Positions 11,265 through 21,504 of a stretch of DNA of 64,000 bases are shown one piece after another. Each line of letters opens with the position of its first letter. Positions within the stretch are counted from its first letter, which is position 1. The stretch comes from Myrica gale (lineage: Eukaryota > Streptophyta > Magnoliopsida > Fagales > Myricaceae): NCBI GenBank assembly GCA_963930655.1, contig OZ005616.1, positions 12,490,001 to 12,554,000 on the forward strand. Direction: 5' to 3'. Position numbers and translations under genes: made by a program. Below the pieces are notes generated by a model, which ran no database searches, was not told the DNA's origin, and worked only from the letters and a program-made list of their open reading frames with translations.

Positions 11265-11524
11265 GCAGCGAGTTAAGCACTCAATCATAAAAGAGGCAAG
11301 AAGGAAGCTAGCCTTTAAGGTCGTCATCCAGCTTGCACTGGATGTTGGTAGGGGTATCCACCATCTGTTTGTTAAGCTCAATAGTTTTTTATCCTTTTGT
11401 TCTTCATAACAATATCCTGGTTTTCGGTTCAAGATTTTGTCTGTATATCTAAGCTCCTTGAATCTGACTCTGTACCATGCAGGTTGAGTTACCTTCACTC
11501 GCACAAGATTGTGCACAAAGATGT
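11265..11524 (+). pseudogene. Raf-like MAPKKK (plant group C), 5' part, cut in the catalytic loop
   Basis: Two exon pieces of a plant Raf-like Ser/Thr kinase. The first (to 11353) reads through RRKLAFKVVIQLALDV, the helix E region. A GTATCC donor and a CATGCAG acceptor bound a 129-bp intron (11354-11482). The second (11483-11524) reads LSYLHSHKIVHKDV and stops in the valine codon, where a CACTA element begins (TSD TGT). The frame resumes at 28156 with GLENMLLD, giving the subdomain VIb loop with HKD in place of the usual HRD. Kinases of this group (At4g14780/At3g22750 relatives) phosphorylate Ser/Thr/Tyr in stress and light signalling. The two exons do not join in phase: one base appears to be missing at the junction. 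Upstream exons are absent. Clearly a pseudogene. Confidence 0.75.
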
Positions 11525-11529
11525 CACTA

Positions 11530-11775
11530 CAAAAATATAGGTCTTTAGCAGCGGTCGCAAAAAACGCCGCTAAAGGGTGTCTTTAGCGGCGTTTTTCAAA
11601 ATTTTACCTGATCGCCACTATAGACCCACTTTAGTGGCGTTGTTTTGCAAAACGCAGCTAAAAGTTTTACCTATAGCGGCGCTTTTCAATTGCCTAATTT
11701 TTAACAACATTTTATTAAAAAATGCTACTAAAGGTGTATCTATAGCAGCGTTTGTTGATGCAAACGCTGCTATAG
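11530..11775. repeat. CACTA left subterminal repeats
   Basis: Repeated motifs of the form TTTAGCRGCGGTCGCAAAAAACGCCGC, including inverted pairs at about 11546-11575, 11583-11600 and 11668-11680, and TATAGCAGCGTTTG / CAAACGCTGCTATA at about 11741-11778. The matching right zone runs from about 27885 to 28140. Confidence 0.75.
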
Positions 11776-12559
11776 GTATACATAGAAATAATATTTTTAT
11801 TTATTAATTATAAGTTTTTTAATGTTAATAATTATTTTATATATTATTATATTTCCTTTTAATATATAATTTTATTTTGTCATGTAATTGAAAAATTTTA
11901 TTTTAAAGGACATACTTAATAAAATATGTAATTAGAGGGTGTGTTATGAAAATTGATTTTGTTATATGATATATTTTAAATTATGTCTATGGTTGTTATG
12001 GTAATTGCATATTCATTGACTAAATCTAAGTTGTTTAGAAAACATCTATTATCATACTTATAATGAGCATATATATTATGAATTATTAGTAATGTAATAC
12101 TATTTAATTATGACATATTATTTAATTTCAAACAAATAGATATTGTGAGATTAGCTTATGCAATTAAAGTATATAACTTAATATACGGTCTTAGATGCTA
12201 TGATTTAGTCACTAGGTTAAATAACACATATCATGTATATGATAAACACATATAACAAATCATGCAATGTTATATAGAAAATGTTATACTTTTAAATTAT
12301 AAATATTATATATTATTACTACCAACCTATTTTAATTAAGATTATTATACTTGTTATTAAAAAGAGTGTAAAATAATATGTCATGTATTTAATATTAAGT
12401 ATAAAGATTTTTAAATACTATTACAAATTACAACTGATTTTAATTTACTAAAAAAACATAACATGTATCTAGCTTATTATTAAAAAAACTAAAAAACTAC
12501 ATTTTTTTTAAAAGTTCAAAACGACGAGTTTTGACTTGTCTTAAAAATTGTCAAAACTC

Positions 12560-12930
12560 ACCATTTCTCTCCCTTTAAATTAAACCTTTCCTGCTCCCCC
12601 CGCCCTACTTGTGAAAAATCTCTATGTCTCCAGCCTCCTCTTCGTCGAAGAAGCTCCAGCCCCTCCGATTGCTGCCCTCTCCATCGACAACACCCCTCCC
12701 CTCTTCATCGAAATCTCCAGCCCCTCCACTTCGTCGAAGCTCTAGCCCCTCCCCTCTTCCTCGAAGCTCCGACTCCTCCCCTCTATGTCGAAGCTCCAGA
12801 TCTCCCTCAAGCTCCCTCTCCCTCAAAATTTCTTAGTCTCTCTTGCTCCCTCTCCCTTCTTGTCCTTCGTCATCCTCTTCTTCCTTGCTAGCAAACTCTA
12901 ATCTGACCGAAAATGGTATGTCAACACTTT
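12560..12930 (+). other. Pyrimidine-rich leader-like segment with ATG and splice donor
   Basis: Inside the CACTA element lies a C/T-rich stretch with a repeated TCGTCGAAGCTCCAGCCCCTCC-like unit. It ends in AAAATG followed at once by GTATGT, a strong plant splice donor. After about 600 bp of T-rich, intron-like sequence (interrupted by the retrotransposon) an acceptor TTATAG at about 27525-27530 precedes a piece that continues for only a few codons before a stop. The Ser/Pro frame in the pyrimidine-rich block (12624-12836) has no family signature and is more likely leader than protein. This looks like a transcription unit, either the element's own or a captured host promoter with its first exon and intron. 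Confidence 0.4.
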
Positions 12931-12955
12931 TTCTCCTTAGCCAACCAATGTATTG

Positions 12956-15900
12956 TGTCACGCCCCGAACGGCATCCCGCAGGGACCGTGACAGCCGCGA
13001 GCTATCCCCCGGATGGCTCCAGCGTTCTTACTTATTTTCTTACTTGATTGCGGCGGAAACGTACAGGATCGCGAGGGGTTTGAGCAAATACTTACATAAT
13101 CAGGGTTCTCATTAAATTCATACAGAACAAATATTTAAACATATTAGAACCCAATTAGTGACGCTCATGTCACTATCAACAAAATGCGGAACTTAACATT
13201 TTGGGCATCTAGGTCAGGTAGTCCTCCTGACTCTCTTCACCTGATACATCTGGAATGACACAGTTTTAAAAACGTGAGTCAAAAAGACTCAGTAAGGGAA
13301 AAACGTAAAACTTAAATCATGCTCTTGACTCATGCTTGCTTAATCATGGAAGAAAGAAAACTTGATAACTGATGCATATGCGTGCTCATGAATTATGCAT
13401 ATGCTCTTGCTTAGTGTTTTCGGCCCCAGGCCCTTGAAAACCACTTTCTTTCATACTTGCTTGTAAAACTGGCCCTTGGCCCTTAAAAAAAAAATCATTC
13501 ATTCGTACTTGTGCCCTTGTTGGCCTTATCATAATTATTTCATGTCTTCTACTTGTGGGCTCGCTCCATTTGACCCCTGAAGTCAGGGTTGTGCGTTCCC
13601 TTCGGAACCGTCCCCGAATTCCCTTAGAGACCTTACATCTGGTCGAGCTAGCCCTTGAAGTGGCCCCGGGCCTGATGGCTAGACACGACCCTTGGAGGCA
13701 CCACACCTTCTCACTGTCCTTCAGTGTGGCTTGCACAGCCTCTTGGATTCACCCATCCTTCTCATAAATGTCCTTCGGTATGGGAGTCCAACTTGATGGT
13801 ACGGTACCGACCGGTGCCCCTTATATTAACTTATCGTTTCATAAAACTTCTCGTATTCTTTCCATAAAAATCATTGCATAATTTTCTTCTTGAAAAAATT
13901 CATGCAATGCACATGTCATGTCATGCTTGCTTAAAATTCATGCTTGTTCACGAAATTCATATCATGTCATGCTTTCTTAAAATTCATGCTTATTCATGAA
14001 ACGATGCAGTGTGTCATTCCAGTTTTGAAAAGAAATACTTACTGTACACTTACAGTATCCACTTACTATTCCACTTACTCTTGCTCTTCTTGTTCGTGTA
14101 TACAGACACGTGGATCGCCTACAAGCGATTCAAATATTCTTTTAGACTTTAAGAATTATGAAATCATTTCTTTTGAAATCAGTCATCAATCGAAGATATA
14201 TATATATATATATCTATATATACATATCACAGAAATTCATTTAATTACAAAATAATTATTTTATTCTTTTCCTTAACAATATTCAAAACTTAACTTATTA
14301 AATTAATATTTTTATTGAAATAAAAATATATTTATCCATGTACGTGTCTCGATTAGGGTTAAATAATACTCATAGGTTTAGACTTAAACCTAAGTCTCTT
14401 TTTATTACACGTACTACATTAAACCTCATATCTAACTATTCATGATTAAATCTTAACTTAGACTTTAAACCTCAAATAAAAACCCGAGTAAAACTTAACT
14501 AGGGTTCCAATAATATTTAATAAAGATCATGGCTCTATAATATTCTTCCAACTAGCCTAACTCTAATTTTTCTTATCCAACACAACAATGAAAATACATA
14601 AATTATAAATTTGCACTTAGGGTTAACTTCTTGCAACTTTCGGCCACTACCATTTATGCACCAATTAAATCACAACTTTTTCTCCAAGGGTGATCCCATC
14701 CTCCAATCAACAAATTTCACAACCTAATATCTACAAATCAAAACACCAATACCATACACCATACTCAAGGCATTCGGCCAACTCAAGTTTTTACCCAATG
14801 ATTAGTTTTCTTTTATTTCCTTCAATATGCATGCTCCCAATACTTAACATAATCATCCACTATGCATTTAAGGTCATAAATCTTGCACATGTTAAGGCCA
14901 ATGTCCAAATCTACACATATTCAAAACTATACATGAAAATCCACATAGCTTATTTTCGGCCATACCCAAAATGTTACCTTTTTCATGCTAAAAATCATAT
15001 CATGCATATCTTTTGCATTTGTGACCTAACTAGCATGCATACACTTAATCCTTTTTATCAAACAATTCCATCAACAATAGATCTACTCTTTATTCACACT
15101 AATATCCATGGTCTAAACAAAGATATCATTTTTCATCAACCCAACATATCAAAACTTAGATCTAACTTCCTTTAGCATACATTGTTCTTCATTTGCCTTT
15201 TTCTTCACATACAACCTTAGATCTAGGGCTTCCATGGTTAGATCTAACATGTAAACAACCTAGGGTTCCCAAGCATCCAAGATCTAACAACATCAAGGCA
15301 TCTATCAAAATACAACTCCAAAATCTTACACATAGGCCATTCGGCCACTCATGCTAACCCAACAAAAATCATTTTAGTCTTACCTTGTTGTTTGTCCAAG
15401 CTTGAGCACCTAGAAAATAAGGTACCTTTGGTTAGTACTTGTGAAGCTCAAGACAAAATTTATCAATGAAACTAAACTCACCTTCAACCTTTACCAAATC
15501 TTCCTATCCTTTTCCTCCTCCAAAGATTCGGTCCACCCTCCTTAGAAATGACCAAACTTGGTTTAAAAGAAACTCTATGGTGGTGAAGAGGACATGGTAA
15601 GTTTGAAGAATAATGGTGTCAAATGGCTAGGTTTTCATGGTAGGATTTGTCAACAAAAAGGAGAGATTTACTTGGCTTTTGGAATGGGTTTTGGCAAGCT
15701 TGATGGAAGTGGTTTAGAGGCAAGATGAAATGCACAAACCTTGAACTCTTGAGTGTAAGATTCGGTCAAGACTTGAAAATGGGAGAGAGTTGAGAGCAAT
15801 GAGGGGTTCGGCCAAATGAGGAAGAATTGGAGTGTGGGGTGAGATGTGAATTTTGGTCATGGCATTTGCAAGAGAGATGTGAGAGATTGAGTCTCCCAAA

Positions 15901-16984
15901 GCACTTGACATAAAGTTTGAGAGAGTGAGTTGACAAGAGAGAGAAATGGAAAAGCAAAAATGGAAAATGGTGAAGGGGGGGGGGCCTTGGTCGACATTCT
16001 CCTAAGCCTCCCTCTCTCTTTCTTTTTCTTTCCTTTCACCTCTCTCTCACATCACTTCCTTGTCTCTTTGCACATTCTCTTTCCTCCATGCACTCCATCG
16101 ACATACACTCCTCCTTCCTCACTTTTTCTCTTCTCTTTTTACTTCCATGAGTTGTCTCATCATCTTACACCACTTACACATCTCTTACACTTCACATGGC
16201 TTTGTTTCATGGCTTTTCAAAATCATCCCCTAGCCTTACACGTAAATGGCTTGCATTTAACTTAGTTTGGTTGCTTTTCAACCAACCTAGTTACTTCCAC
16301 ATTAAATGGCAACCAACTTTCAACTTAGTTTCATTCTCACCTAACTTATCACTTCATAAGCTCTCTTGCTTATCTAATTCATTCCAATAGCTTATCATCT
16401 CATAAGCATGTTCTCTTATCATGTGATAATGACCTTAGCCTATCTCTACAATAATCACAAGGCCTTATCACTCTAAAGGTTTCCTAGCTTATCATGCTTG
16501 CTTATCACTATGATAAGCAAGTGTGCTTATCAATTAAATCATTTCTAAACTTATCACATAACTACATAGCTTATCATTTGAATATTCATATGGAAATTCT
16601 ATTAATAATGTAGAACACATAATGATATTACATGTCACATAAAACATTTAATCCATGTATTCAAAAGAATTTCATTATTCAATCTATTAATAATTTCGGC
16701 TTATACTAGGAAATTATTTGAGCATAATTCAAATTATATGGTCCATGAATCATATTAGGTAAAAATATTAATTTGTAAAAGAGGAACTTACTTGCATGAA
16801 ATGGCATATTAATTATTTAAAGAGATTTTATGAAATAAAATCCCATTTAAATCGAAATACCATAACATAAAAAATTAGGACATACATTGGCCAAAACATA
16901 GCCCCATTAAGAAATAAAAACTATTACATTGGAAAAATAAAACAATACATAAGCAATTACGTAGGGGAAAATCGGGGTCTCACA
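12956..16984 (-). repeat. 3' LTR of the Tekay element
   Basis: 4,029 bp with TG...CA ends, no coding content (open frames inside are chance frames shared with the other LTR). Landmarks in plus coordinates: hairpin GTGAGTC-AAAAA-GACTCA at 13274-13291, paired arms at 13250-13262 and 14010-14022, an (AT)n at about 14198-14212, a G10 run at about 15975, and an array of GATAAG motifs at 16345-16590 close to the sense 5' end. Confidence 0.95.
16345..16590 (-). promoter_or_regulatory. GATAAG motif array in U3 of the Tekay LTR
   Basis: Eleven copies of CTTATC/GATAAG in about 245 bp, ten read GATAAG in the sense (minus) direction and one the other way (about 16521). GATAAG is the plant I-box core bound by GATA and some MYB-related factors. 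The array lies about 400-640 bp inside the sense 5' end of the LTR, where U3 enhancers are expected. The same array is present in the 5' LTR at about 26092-26337. Confidence 0.5.
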
Positions 16985-16997
16985 TTCTCCCCTCCTT
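16985..16997 (-). other. Polypurine tract
   Basis: In the sense direction AAGGAGGGGAGAA lies directly before the 3' LTR start. It is the expected primer for plus-strand DNA synthesis. The second Tekay copy has AAGGAGGGGAGGA in the same place (53921-53933). Confidence 0.85.
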
Positions 16998-17024
16998 ATA
17001 AAAATTCCGACCTCGGAATTTCTT

Positions 17025-17888
17025 TTACCACCAGAAATTTTGCCCTGATTGCGTAGGTGTAGGACAATGGGGATTGGGGCGAACATTAGTGCTTGTCCCA
17101 CTATTAATCTCTCCCTGGTAAACACGATCTGGGGAATTACTCCCCGTCCAAGAGTGCGATCTGATTCCTTGACTTGGTTCCTCTAGACTAGGGTCATGGA
17201 TGACGTTCTCGGGTGGTCCATGAAACCTAGGTCTAGACTCTACTTCCTGTGACGAAAAGTGGGTCTCCGATCCAGCGTCTTGAGCCCTAACTCTTCGACG
17301 GTGTCGGTTCTCGTTACATCGCCTAGGTGTACACTCACGTCTAGAGTTACTACGCCTAGGTCGTTCTTGGGATCGTTCTCTAGTCTCACTAGGTATCGGA
17401 TGTTGTTCCATGGGGTCTTCTTCCGGATCCTCCTCCGGGTCCTCTTCCGGATCCTCTTCCGGATCCTCTTCCGGTTCCTCTTCCGGATCTTCCTCAAAGT
17501 TTCCGGGTAACATGGTCCTTAAGGGAATAGCGTTTATTGGCGACTCTGGCCAATAAATACCCTCCAGATATCCAGAACAATCTGGAGATAAGGGTTGACC
17601 CCACCTGGAAGGTCCAGGTTGGTCAGGTGCCGGGGGTGGCGGGGGCTGGTATGTCCCCGCCATACCTTGCTGCCAATACGTTACGTGGGTTTGGTACGCT
17701 CCTCGGGGGTCCCCTCTATCCGTCTCATGTGATGCGTGAGTCGGAGCCTCCTGGCTTCCCGACTGTCTCGTGGAACCTTGGGTTCTATGGTTAACCCGAA
17801 ACAAACTGCGGTACTCTCGTGCGGTCATCCTTCTCTGAGAAGGCGTTCCCGAATGCTGGGAACGAGGGGGTCGACTACTCGGCGGCAT
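17025..17888 (-). CDS. Extra ORF of the Tekay element, function unknown
   Basis: A 287-residue frame in the same sense as gag-pol, filling almost all the space between the pol stop (166 bp upstream) and the purine tract (about 30 bp downstream). In order it has a basic Ser/Pro/Arg N-terminus with REYRSLFRV at about residues 24-32, a Pro-rich and aromatic middle, an acidic repeat of EEDP units at about 130-158 built on a 15-bp DNA repeat, an Arg-rich segment (RHRRRVRAQD), a PPENVIHDPSLEE block and an aromatic end SGQNFWW. It has no membrane span or signal peptide, so it is not env-like. The other copy (53960-54814) keeps the same layout, and its first 33 codons differ only by silent changes. 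It could be translated from a spliced or subgenomic RNA. I know no named family for it. Confidence 0.7.
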   Translation of the reverse strand: MPPSSRPPRSQHSGTPSQRRMTAREYRSLFRVNHRTQGSTRQSGSQEAPTHASHETDRGDPRGAYQTHVTYWQQGMAGTYQPPPPPAPDQPGPSRWGQPLSPDCSGYLEGIYWPESPINAIPLRTMLPGNFEEDPEEEPEEDPEEDPEEDPEEDPEEDPMEQHPIPSETRERSQERPRRSNSRRECTPRRCNENRHRRRVRAQDAGSETHFSSQEVESRPRFHGPPENVIHDPSLEEPSQGIRSHSWTGSNSPDRVYQGEINSGTSTNVRPNPHCPTPTQSGQNFWW

Positions 17889-18054
17889 CTGACAACATAA
17901 TGCAACGGTCAGTCATGTATATATACAAAATATCATCATGTATAACAAAGAATTAGTCATTCTTTATGTAAGGAAGTCAAACACAAATATCAGACAATAA
18001 TACTCATACAAGCCAAACATTCAATCAATAGGTAGGGAAGTAAACATTCGGATC

Positions 18055-21000
18055 CTATTCTCCTTTTAATTGGGGGTACTTCTCGTACATATCACTTTCC
18101 AACTCCCAAGATGCCTCCTCTACCCCATGATTCCTCCATAGAACCTTCACTAGCGGTATCACCTTGGTCCGCAATTGTCGCTCTTTTCTATCGATGATCC
18201 TTACTGGCTCCTCCACATAGGTAAGGTTTTCCTTAATTTGTAAGGGCTCATATTCTAACACATGGGTAGGGTCTGACACATACTTTCGTAAAAGCGATAC
18301 ATGGAACACATCATGTACTCCCGCAATTGATGGCGGTAAGGCCAGTCTATACGCCATTGGTCCAACACGCTCTAGGATCTCGAAAGGTCCTATAAATCGG
18401 GGTTGAAGCTTCCCCTTCTTCCCGAATCGTGCTACCCCCTTTGTTGGAGAAATCTTTAAAAACACTTTACTTCCTTCCTCAAAGGTCAATTCTCTTCTTC
18501 GATTGTCCGCATAACTCTTTTGCCGACTTTGGGCCGTAATAAGTCTTTCTTTGATCAACCGAATCTTCTCTTTTGTCTGCAAAATCATCTCTGGTCCCAA
18601 CAGTCTTCCTTCTCCTACTTCATCCCAATATAATGGCGACCTACACCTCCTTCCATACAAAGCTTCATACGGTGCCATGCCAATACTCGATTGGAAACTG
18701 TTGTTGTATGCGAACTCTGCTAGCGGCAAATACTGAGCCCAGCTTCCTTTGAAGTCAATGACGCATGCTCGAAGCATGTCTTCTAAAATTTGAATGGTCC
18801 GCTCCGATTGGCCATCCGTCTGTGGGTGGAAAGCAGTGCTAAAATTCAACTTAGTGCCTAGGGACTCCTGCAATCTTTTCCAAAACCTTGACGTAAATCT
18901 CGGATCCCTATCCGACACTATGCTCTTTGGTATGCCATGGAGCCTCACAATTTCTTGGAGATAAACTTCAGCTAGCCTTTCCGGGGTATACTTCACCCTG
19001 ATGGGCAGAAAGTGGGCTGACTTGGTCAATCGGTCCACTACTACCCATATTGCATCGTAGCCAGCTGTCGTTCTTGGTAGCCCTACTACAAAATCCATGG
19101 CTATTCCTTCCCACTTCCATTCAGGGATCTCCAGAGGCTTCAATGTTCCTGCTGGCCTCTGGTGTTCTGCTTTCACTCTCTGACAAGTCAGACATCGAGC
19201 GACATACTCCGCTATCTCTCTCTTCATATTCGGCCACCAGTAAACCTTTTTGATGTCTTGATACATCTTCGTTCCTCCAGGGTGGATGGTATAGGGCGTA
19301 GTATGCGCCTCTGCCAAAATCAACTCCTTGATTCCCCCATTACCAGGGACACATATTCTACTCCGGTACCTCAGCACTCCATCCCTATCCTCAAAATCGG
19401 GATCATTATTCTTCTCAATCCTTTCCCTAATCCCTACTATCACCGCATCGCTCTTCTGGGCTTCACAGATTCGCTCCTCCAGCGATGGTTGCAATGACAG
19501 CCCGGCGATGGAAACATACCGGTCGGCCAATACAAGCGTGATCTCCTCTCTTTTTAGATCCTCCATGATCTCCTTAGCCACTACCTCTACGACACTTGTT
19601 TCAGCCGACTTCCGGCTTAAAGCATCAGCCACCACGTTAGCTTTCCCAGGATGGTAGCTAATGGTGCAATCATAGTCCTTGATCAGCTCCAACCAGCGCC
19701 GCTGCCTCATATTTAGCTCCTTCTGAGTGTTAAAATACTTGAGGCTTTTATGGTCCGTAAATATCTCGCATTTAACCCCATAGAGATAATGCCTCCATAT
19801 TTTCAGAGCATGCACGACTGCAGCCAACTCCAAGTCGTGGGTGGGGTAATTCACCTCGTGGGGCCTCAGTTGCCTCGATGCATAGGCTATAACCCTCTTA
19901 TCTTGCATTAACACACACCCAAGACCTTGCTTTGAGGCGTCTGTATAGATCTCATACTCCCCATGTTCCGAAGGTAATGCTAACACCGGGGCAGTAACCA
20001 GATGAGCCTTCAGCGTCTGGAAACTTTGCTCACACTCGTCTGTCCAATCGAACTTAACGTTTTTCTTGGTCAACGAGGTCATCGGCATAGCTATCTTTGA
20101 AAATTCCTTGATAAACCTCCGGTAATACCCTGCTAATCCCAGGAAACTTCTTATCTCCTTAACATTTGTAGGTCTAGGCCATTTGAAAACCGCATCAACC
20201 TTTCCGGGATCTACAGCAATTCCTTCTCCCGACACTACATGCCCTAAAAATCGGACTTGCTGCAACCAAAACTCGCACTTGGAGAATTTAGCATACAGCT
20301 TCTTCTCCCTTAGGATCTGCAAAACAATCCTGAGATGCTCCTCGTGCTCCTCCTGGTTCCGAGAGTAAATCAAAATATCGTCTATGAACACCACCACAAA
20401 TTTATCCAGGAACTCCCTGAACACTCGGTTCATCAAGTCCATAAATGCGGCCGGGGCATTAGTTAATCCAAACGGCATCACCAAAAATTCATAGTGACCA
20501 TATCGGGTTCGAAAGGCCGTCTTTGATATATCTCCCTCCTTAACCTTCAACTGGTGGTAACCCGACCTCAAATCAATTCTTGAAAATATTTGTGCCCCCT
20601 GCAATTGATCGAACAAGTCGTCAATGCGAGGTAGCGGGTACCTATTCTTCACAGTCACCTTATTCAACTCCCTATAATCAATACACATCCGTAGACTTCC
20701 GTCCTTCTTTTTCACAAACAGGATCGGTGCTCCCCAAGGCGACACACTCGGCCTTATAAATCCCTTCTCCAAGAGATCTTCCAACTGGACCTTCAGCTCC
20801 TTTAGCTCTGCCGGAGCCATTCGATACGGCACCTTGGAAATTGGGACTGTCCCAGCTTCCAATTCAATTCCGAACTCCACCTCCCTATCTGGCGGTAACC
20901 CCGGTAAGTCTTCCGGGAATACATCCGGAAACTCAGTCACTATTGGGGTTTGATCAAACGCAGGGACCTCGTTCTGCGTATCGCTTCGCGCATCACTTGC

Positions 21001-21489
21001 CCATACTAGAATTCCCTCGTGCCCTCCTTGCAACAATCTCTTAGCTTGCAGGGCCGAGACAATTGCTGGCCTTCGCTCCATCTTCCTCATACCGGTAAAA
21101 CAACAATCCGGTCTCCCCTCCTTTTGGAACAAGACCTTCTTCTCATAGCACCGAATATTGGCACCATGCTTCGACAACCAATCCATACCTAGGATGACAT
21201 CAAATCCTCCCATCTCCATAACTATCAAATCAGCCAACATGACTTGCCCTTCTACTACTATCGGATAGTCCTTCACCATCCGGCTACACTCGACTCTTCC
21301 CCCAGCGGGCGTTGACACAAGGACACCACAATCCAACAACTCACTATTTAAGGCATGTGTCTTGCAATATGCTGATGCAATGAATGAATGCGTGGCCCCT
21401 GAATCAAACAGAACTAGGGCTTCCCCCTGGGGCAAAGACAACTTACCTGCCACCACTCGGTTCTGGTTCTCCGCGTCCTCCGGAGTCAT
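18055..21489 (-). CDS. pol: Pol polyprotein: protease, RT, RNase H, integrase, chromodomain
   Basis: 1,144 residues, uninterrupted. Aspartic protease with DSGA at residues 29-32. Reverse transcriptase about 215-415, with D306 (SRIDL) and the FIDD active site at 368-371. RNase H about 505-630, with D517, E554 and D579. Integrase zinc finger H729, H736, C766, C769; catalytic D799, D860 and E896. A C-terminal GPF-like region lies at about 1033-1036, then a chromodomain at about 1088-1140. The chromodomain guides integration to marked chromatin and defines chromoviruses; the pol pattern fits the Tekay/Del clade. All catalytic residues I can place are present. The frame is the same as gag's, with a UAG and five codons between them, so expression probably depends on reading through that stop or reflects a fresh mutation. 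Confidence 0.95.
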   Translation of the reverse strand: MTPEDAENQNRVVAGKLSLPQGEALVLFDSGATHSFIASAYCKTHALNSELLDCGVLVSTPAGGRVECSRMVKDYPIVVEGQVMLADLIVMEMGGFDVILGMDWLSKHGANIRCYEKKVLFQKEGRPDCCFTGMRKMERRPAIVSALQAKRLLQGGHEGILVWASDARSDTQNEVPAFDQTPIVTEFPDVFPEDLPGLPPDREVEFGIELEAGTVPISKVPYRMAPAELKELKVQLEDLLEKGFIRPSVSPWGAPILFVKKKDGSLRMCIDYRELNKVTVKNRYPLPRIDDLFDQLQGAQIFSRIDLRSGYHQLKVKEGDISKTAFRTRYGHYEFLVMPFGLTNAPAAFMDLMNRVFREFLDKFVVVFIDDILIYSRNQEEHEEHLRIVLQILREKKLYAKFSKCEFWLQQVRFLGHVVSGEGIAVDPGKVDAVFKWPRPTNVKEIRSFLGLAGYYRRFIKEFSKIAMPMTSLTKKNVKFDWTDECEQSFQTLKAHLVTAPVLALPSEHGEYEIYTDASKQGLGCVLMQDKRVIAYASRQLRPHEVNYPTHDLELAAVVHALKIWRHYLYGVKCEIFTDHKSLKYFNTQKELNMRQRRWLELIKDYDCTISYHPGKANVVADALSRKSAETSVVEVVAKEIMEDLKREEITLVLADRYVSIAGLSLQPSLEERICEAQKSDAVIVGIRERIEKNNDPDFEDRDGVLRYRSRICVPGNGGIKELILAEAHTTPYTIHPGGTKMYQDIKKVYWWPNMKREIAEYVARCLTCQRVKAEHQRPAGTLKPLEIPEWKWEGIAMDFVVGLPRTTAGYDAIWVVVDRLTKSAHFLPIRVKYTPERLAEVYLQEIVRLHGIPKSIVSDRDPRFTSRFWKRLQESLGTKLNFSTAFHPQTDGQSERTIQILEDMLRACVIDFKGSWAQYLPLAEFAYNNSFQSSIGMAPYEALYGRRCRSPLYWDEVGEGRLLGPEMILQTKEKIRLIKERLITAQSRQKSYADNRRRELTFEEGSKVFLKISPTKGVARFGKKGKLQPRFIGPFEILERVGPMAYRLALPPSIAGVHDVFHVSLLRKYVSDPTHVLEYEPLQIKENLTYVEEPVRIIDRKERQLRTKVIPLVKVLWRNHGVEEASWELESDMYEKYPQLKGE

Positions 21490-21504
21490 TGCATATAACC
21501 TCGC

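Noticed and set aside
12624..12836. Ser/Pro-rich 70-codon frame in the CACTA element
   Set aside because: Low-complexity translation of a pyrimidine-rich repeat, with an equally open antisense frame. Better explained as leader.
13386..13736. 116-codon minus frame in the LTR, repeated at 23129-23479, with a similar frame at 63556-63906 (+)
   Set aside because: The similarity reflects conserved LTR DNA (the GGCCTGATGG / CACTGAAGGACG region). There is no consistent start or end between copies and no family features, so I treat it as non-coding.
14690..15175. 161-codon plus-strand frame in the Tekay LTR, present again at 24437-24922
   Set aside because: It is identical in the second LTR simply because the LTRs are recent duplicates. 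It is antisense to the element, AT-rich and biased in composition, and has no counterpart in the other related LTRs.
17259..17794. Plus-strand open frames opposite the extra ORF
   Set aside because: They are the antisense image of the EEDP repeat and neighbouring codons; the silent-change pattern supports the minus frame.
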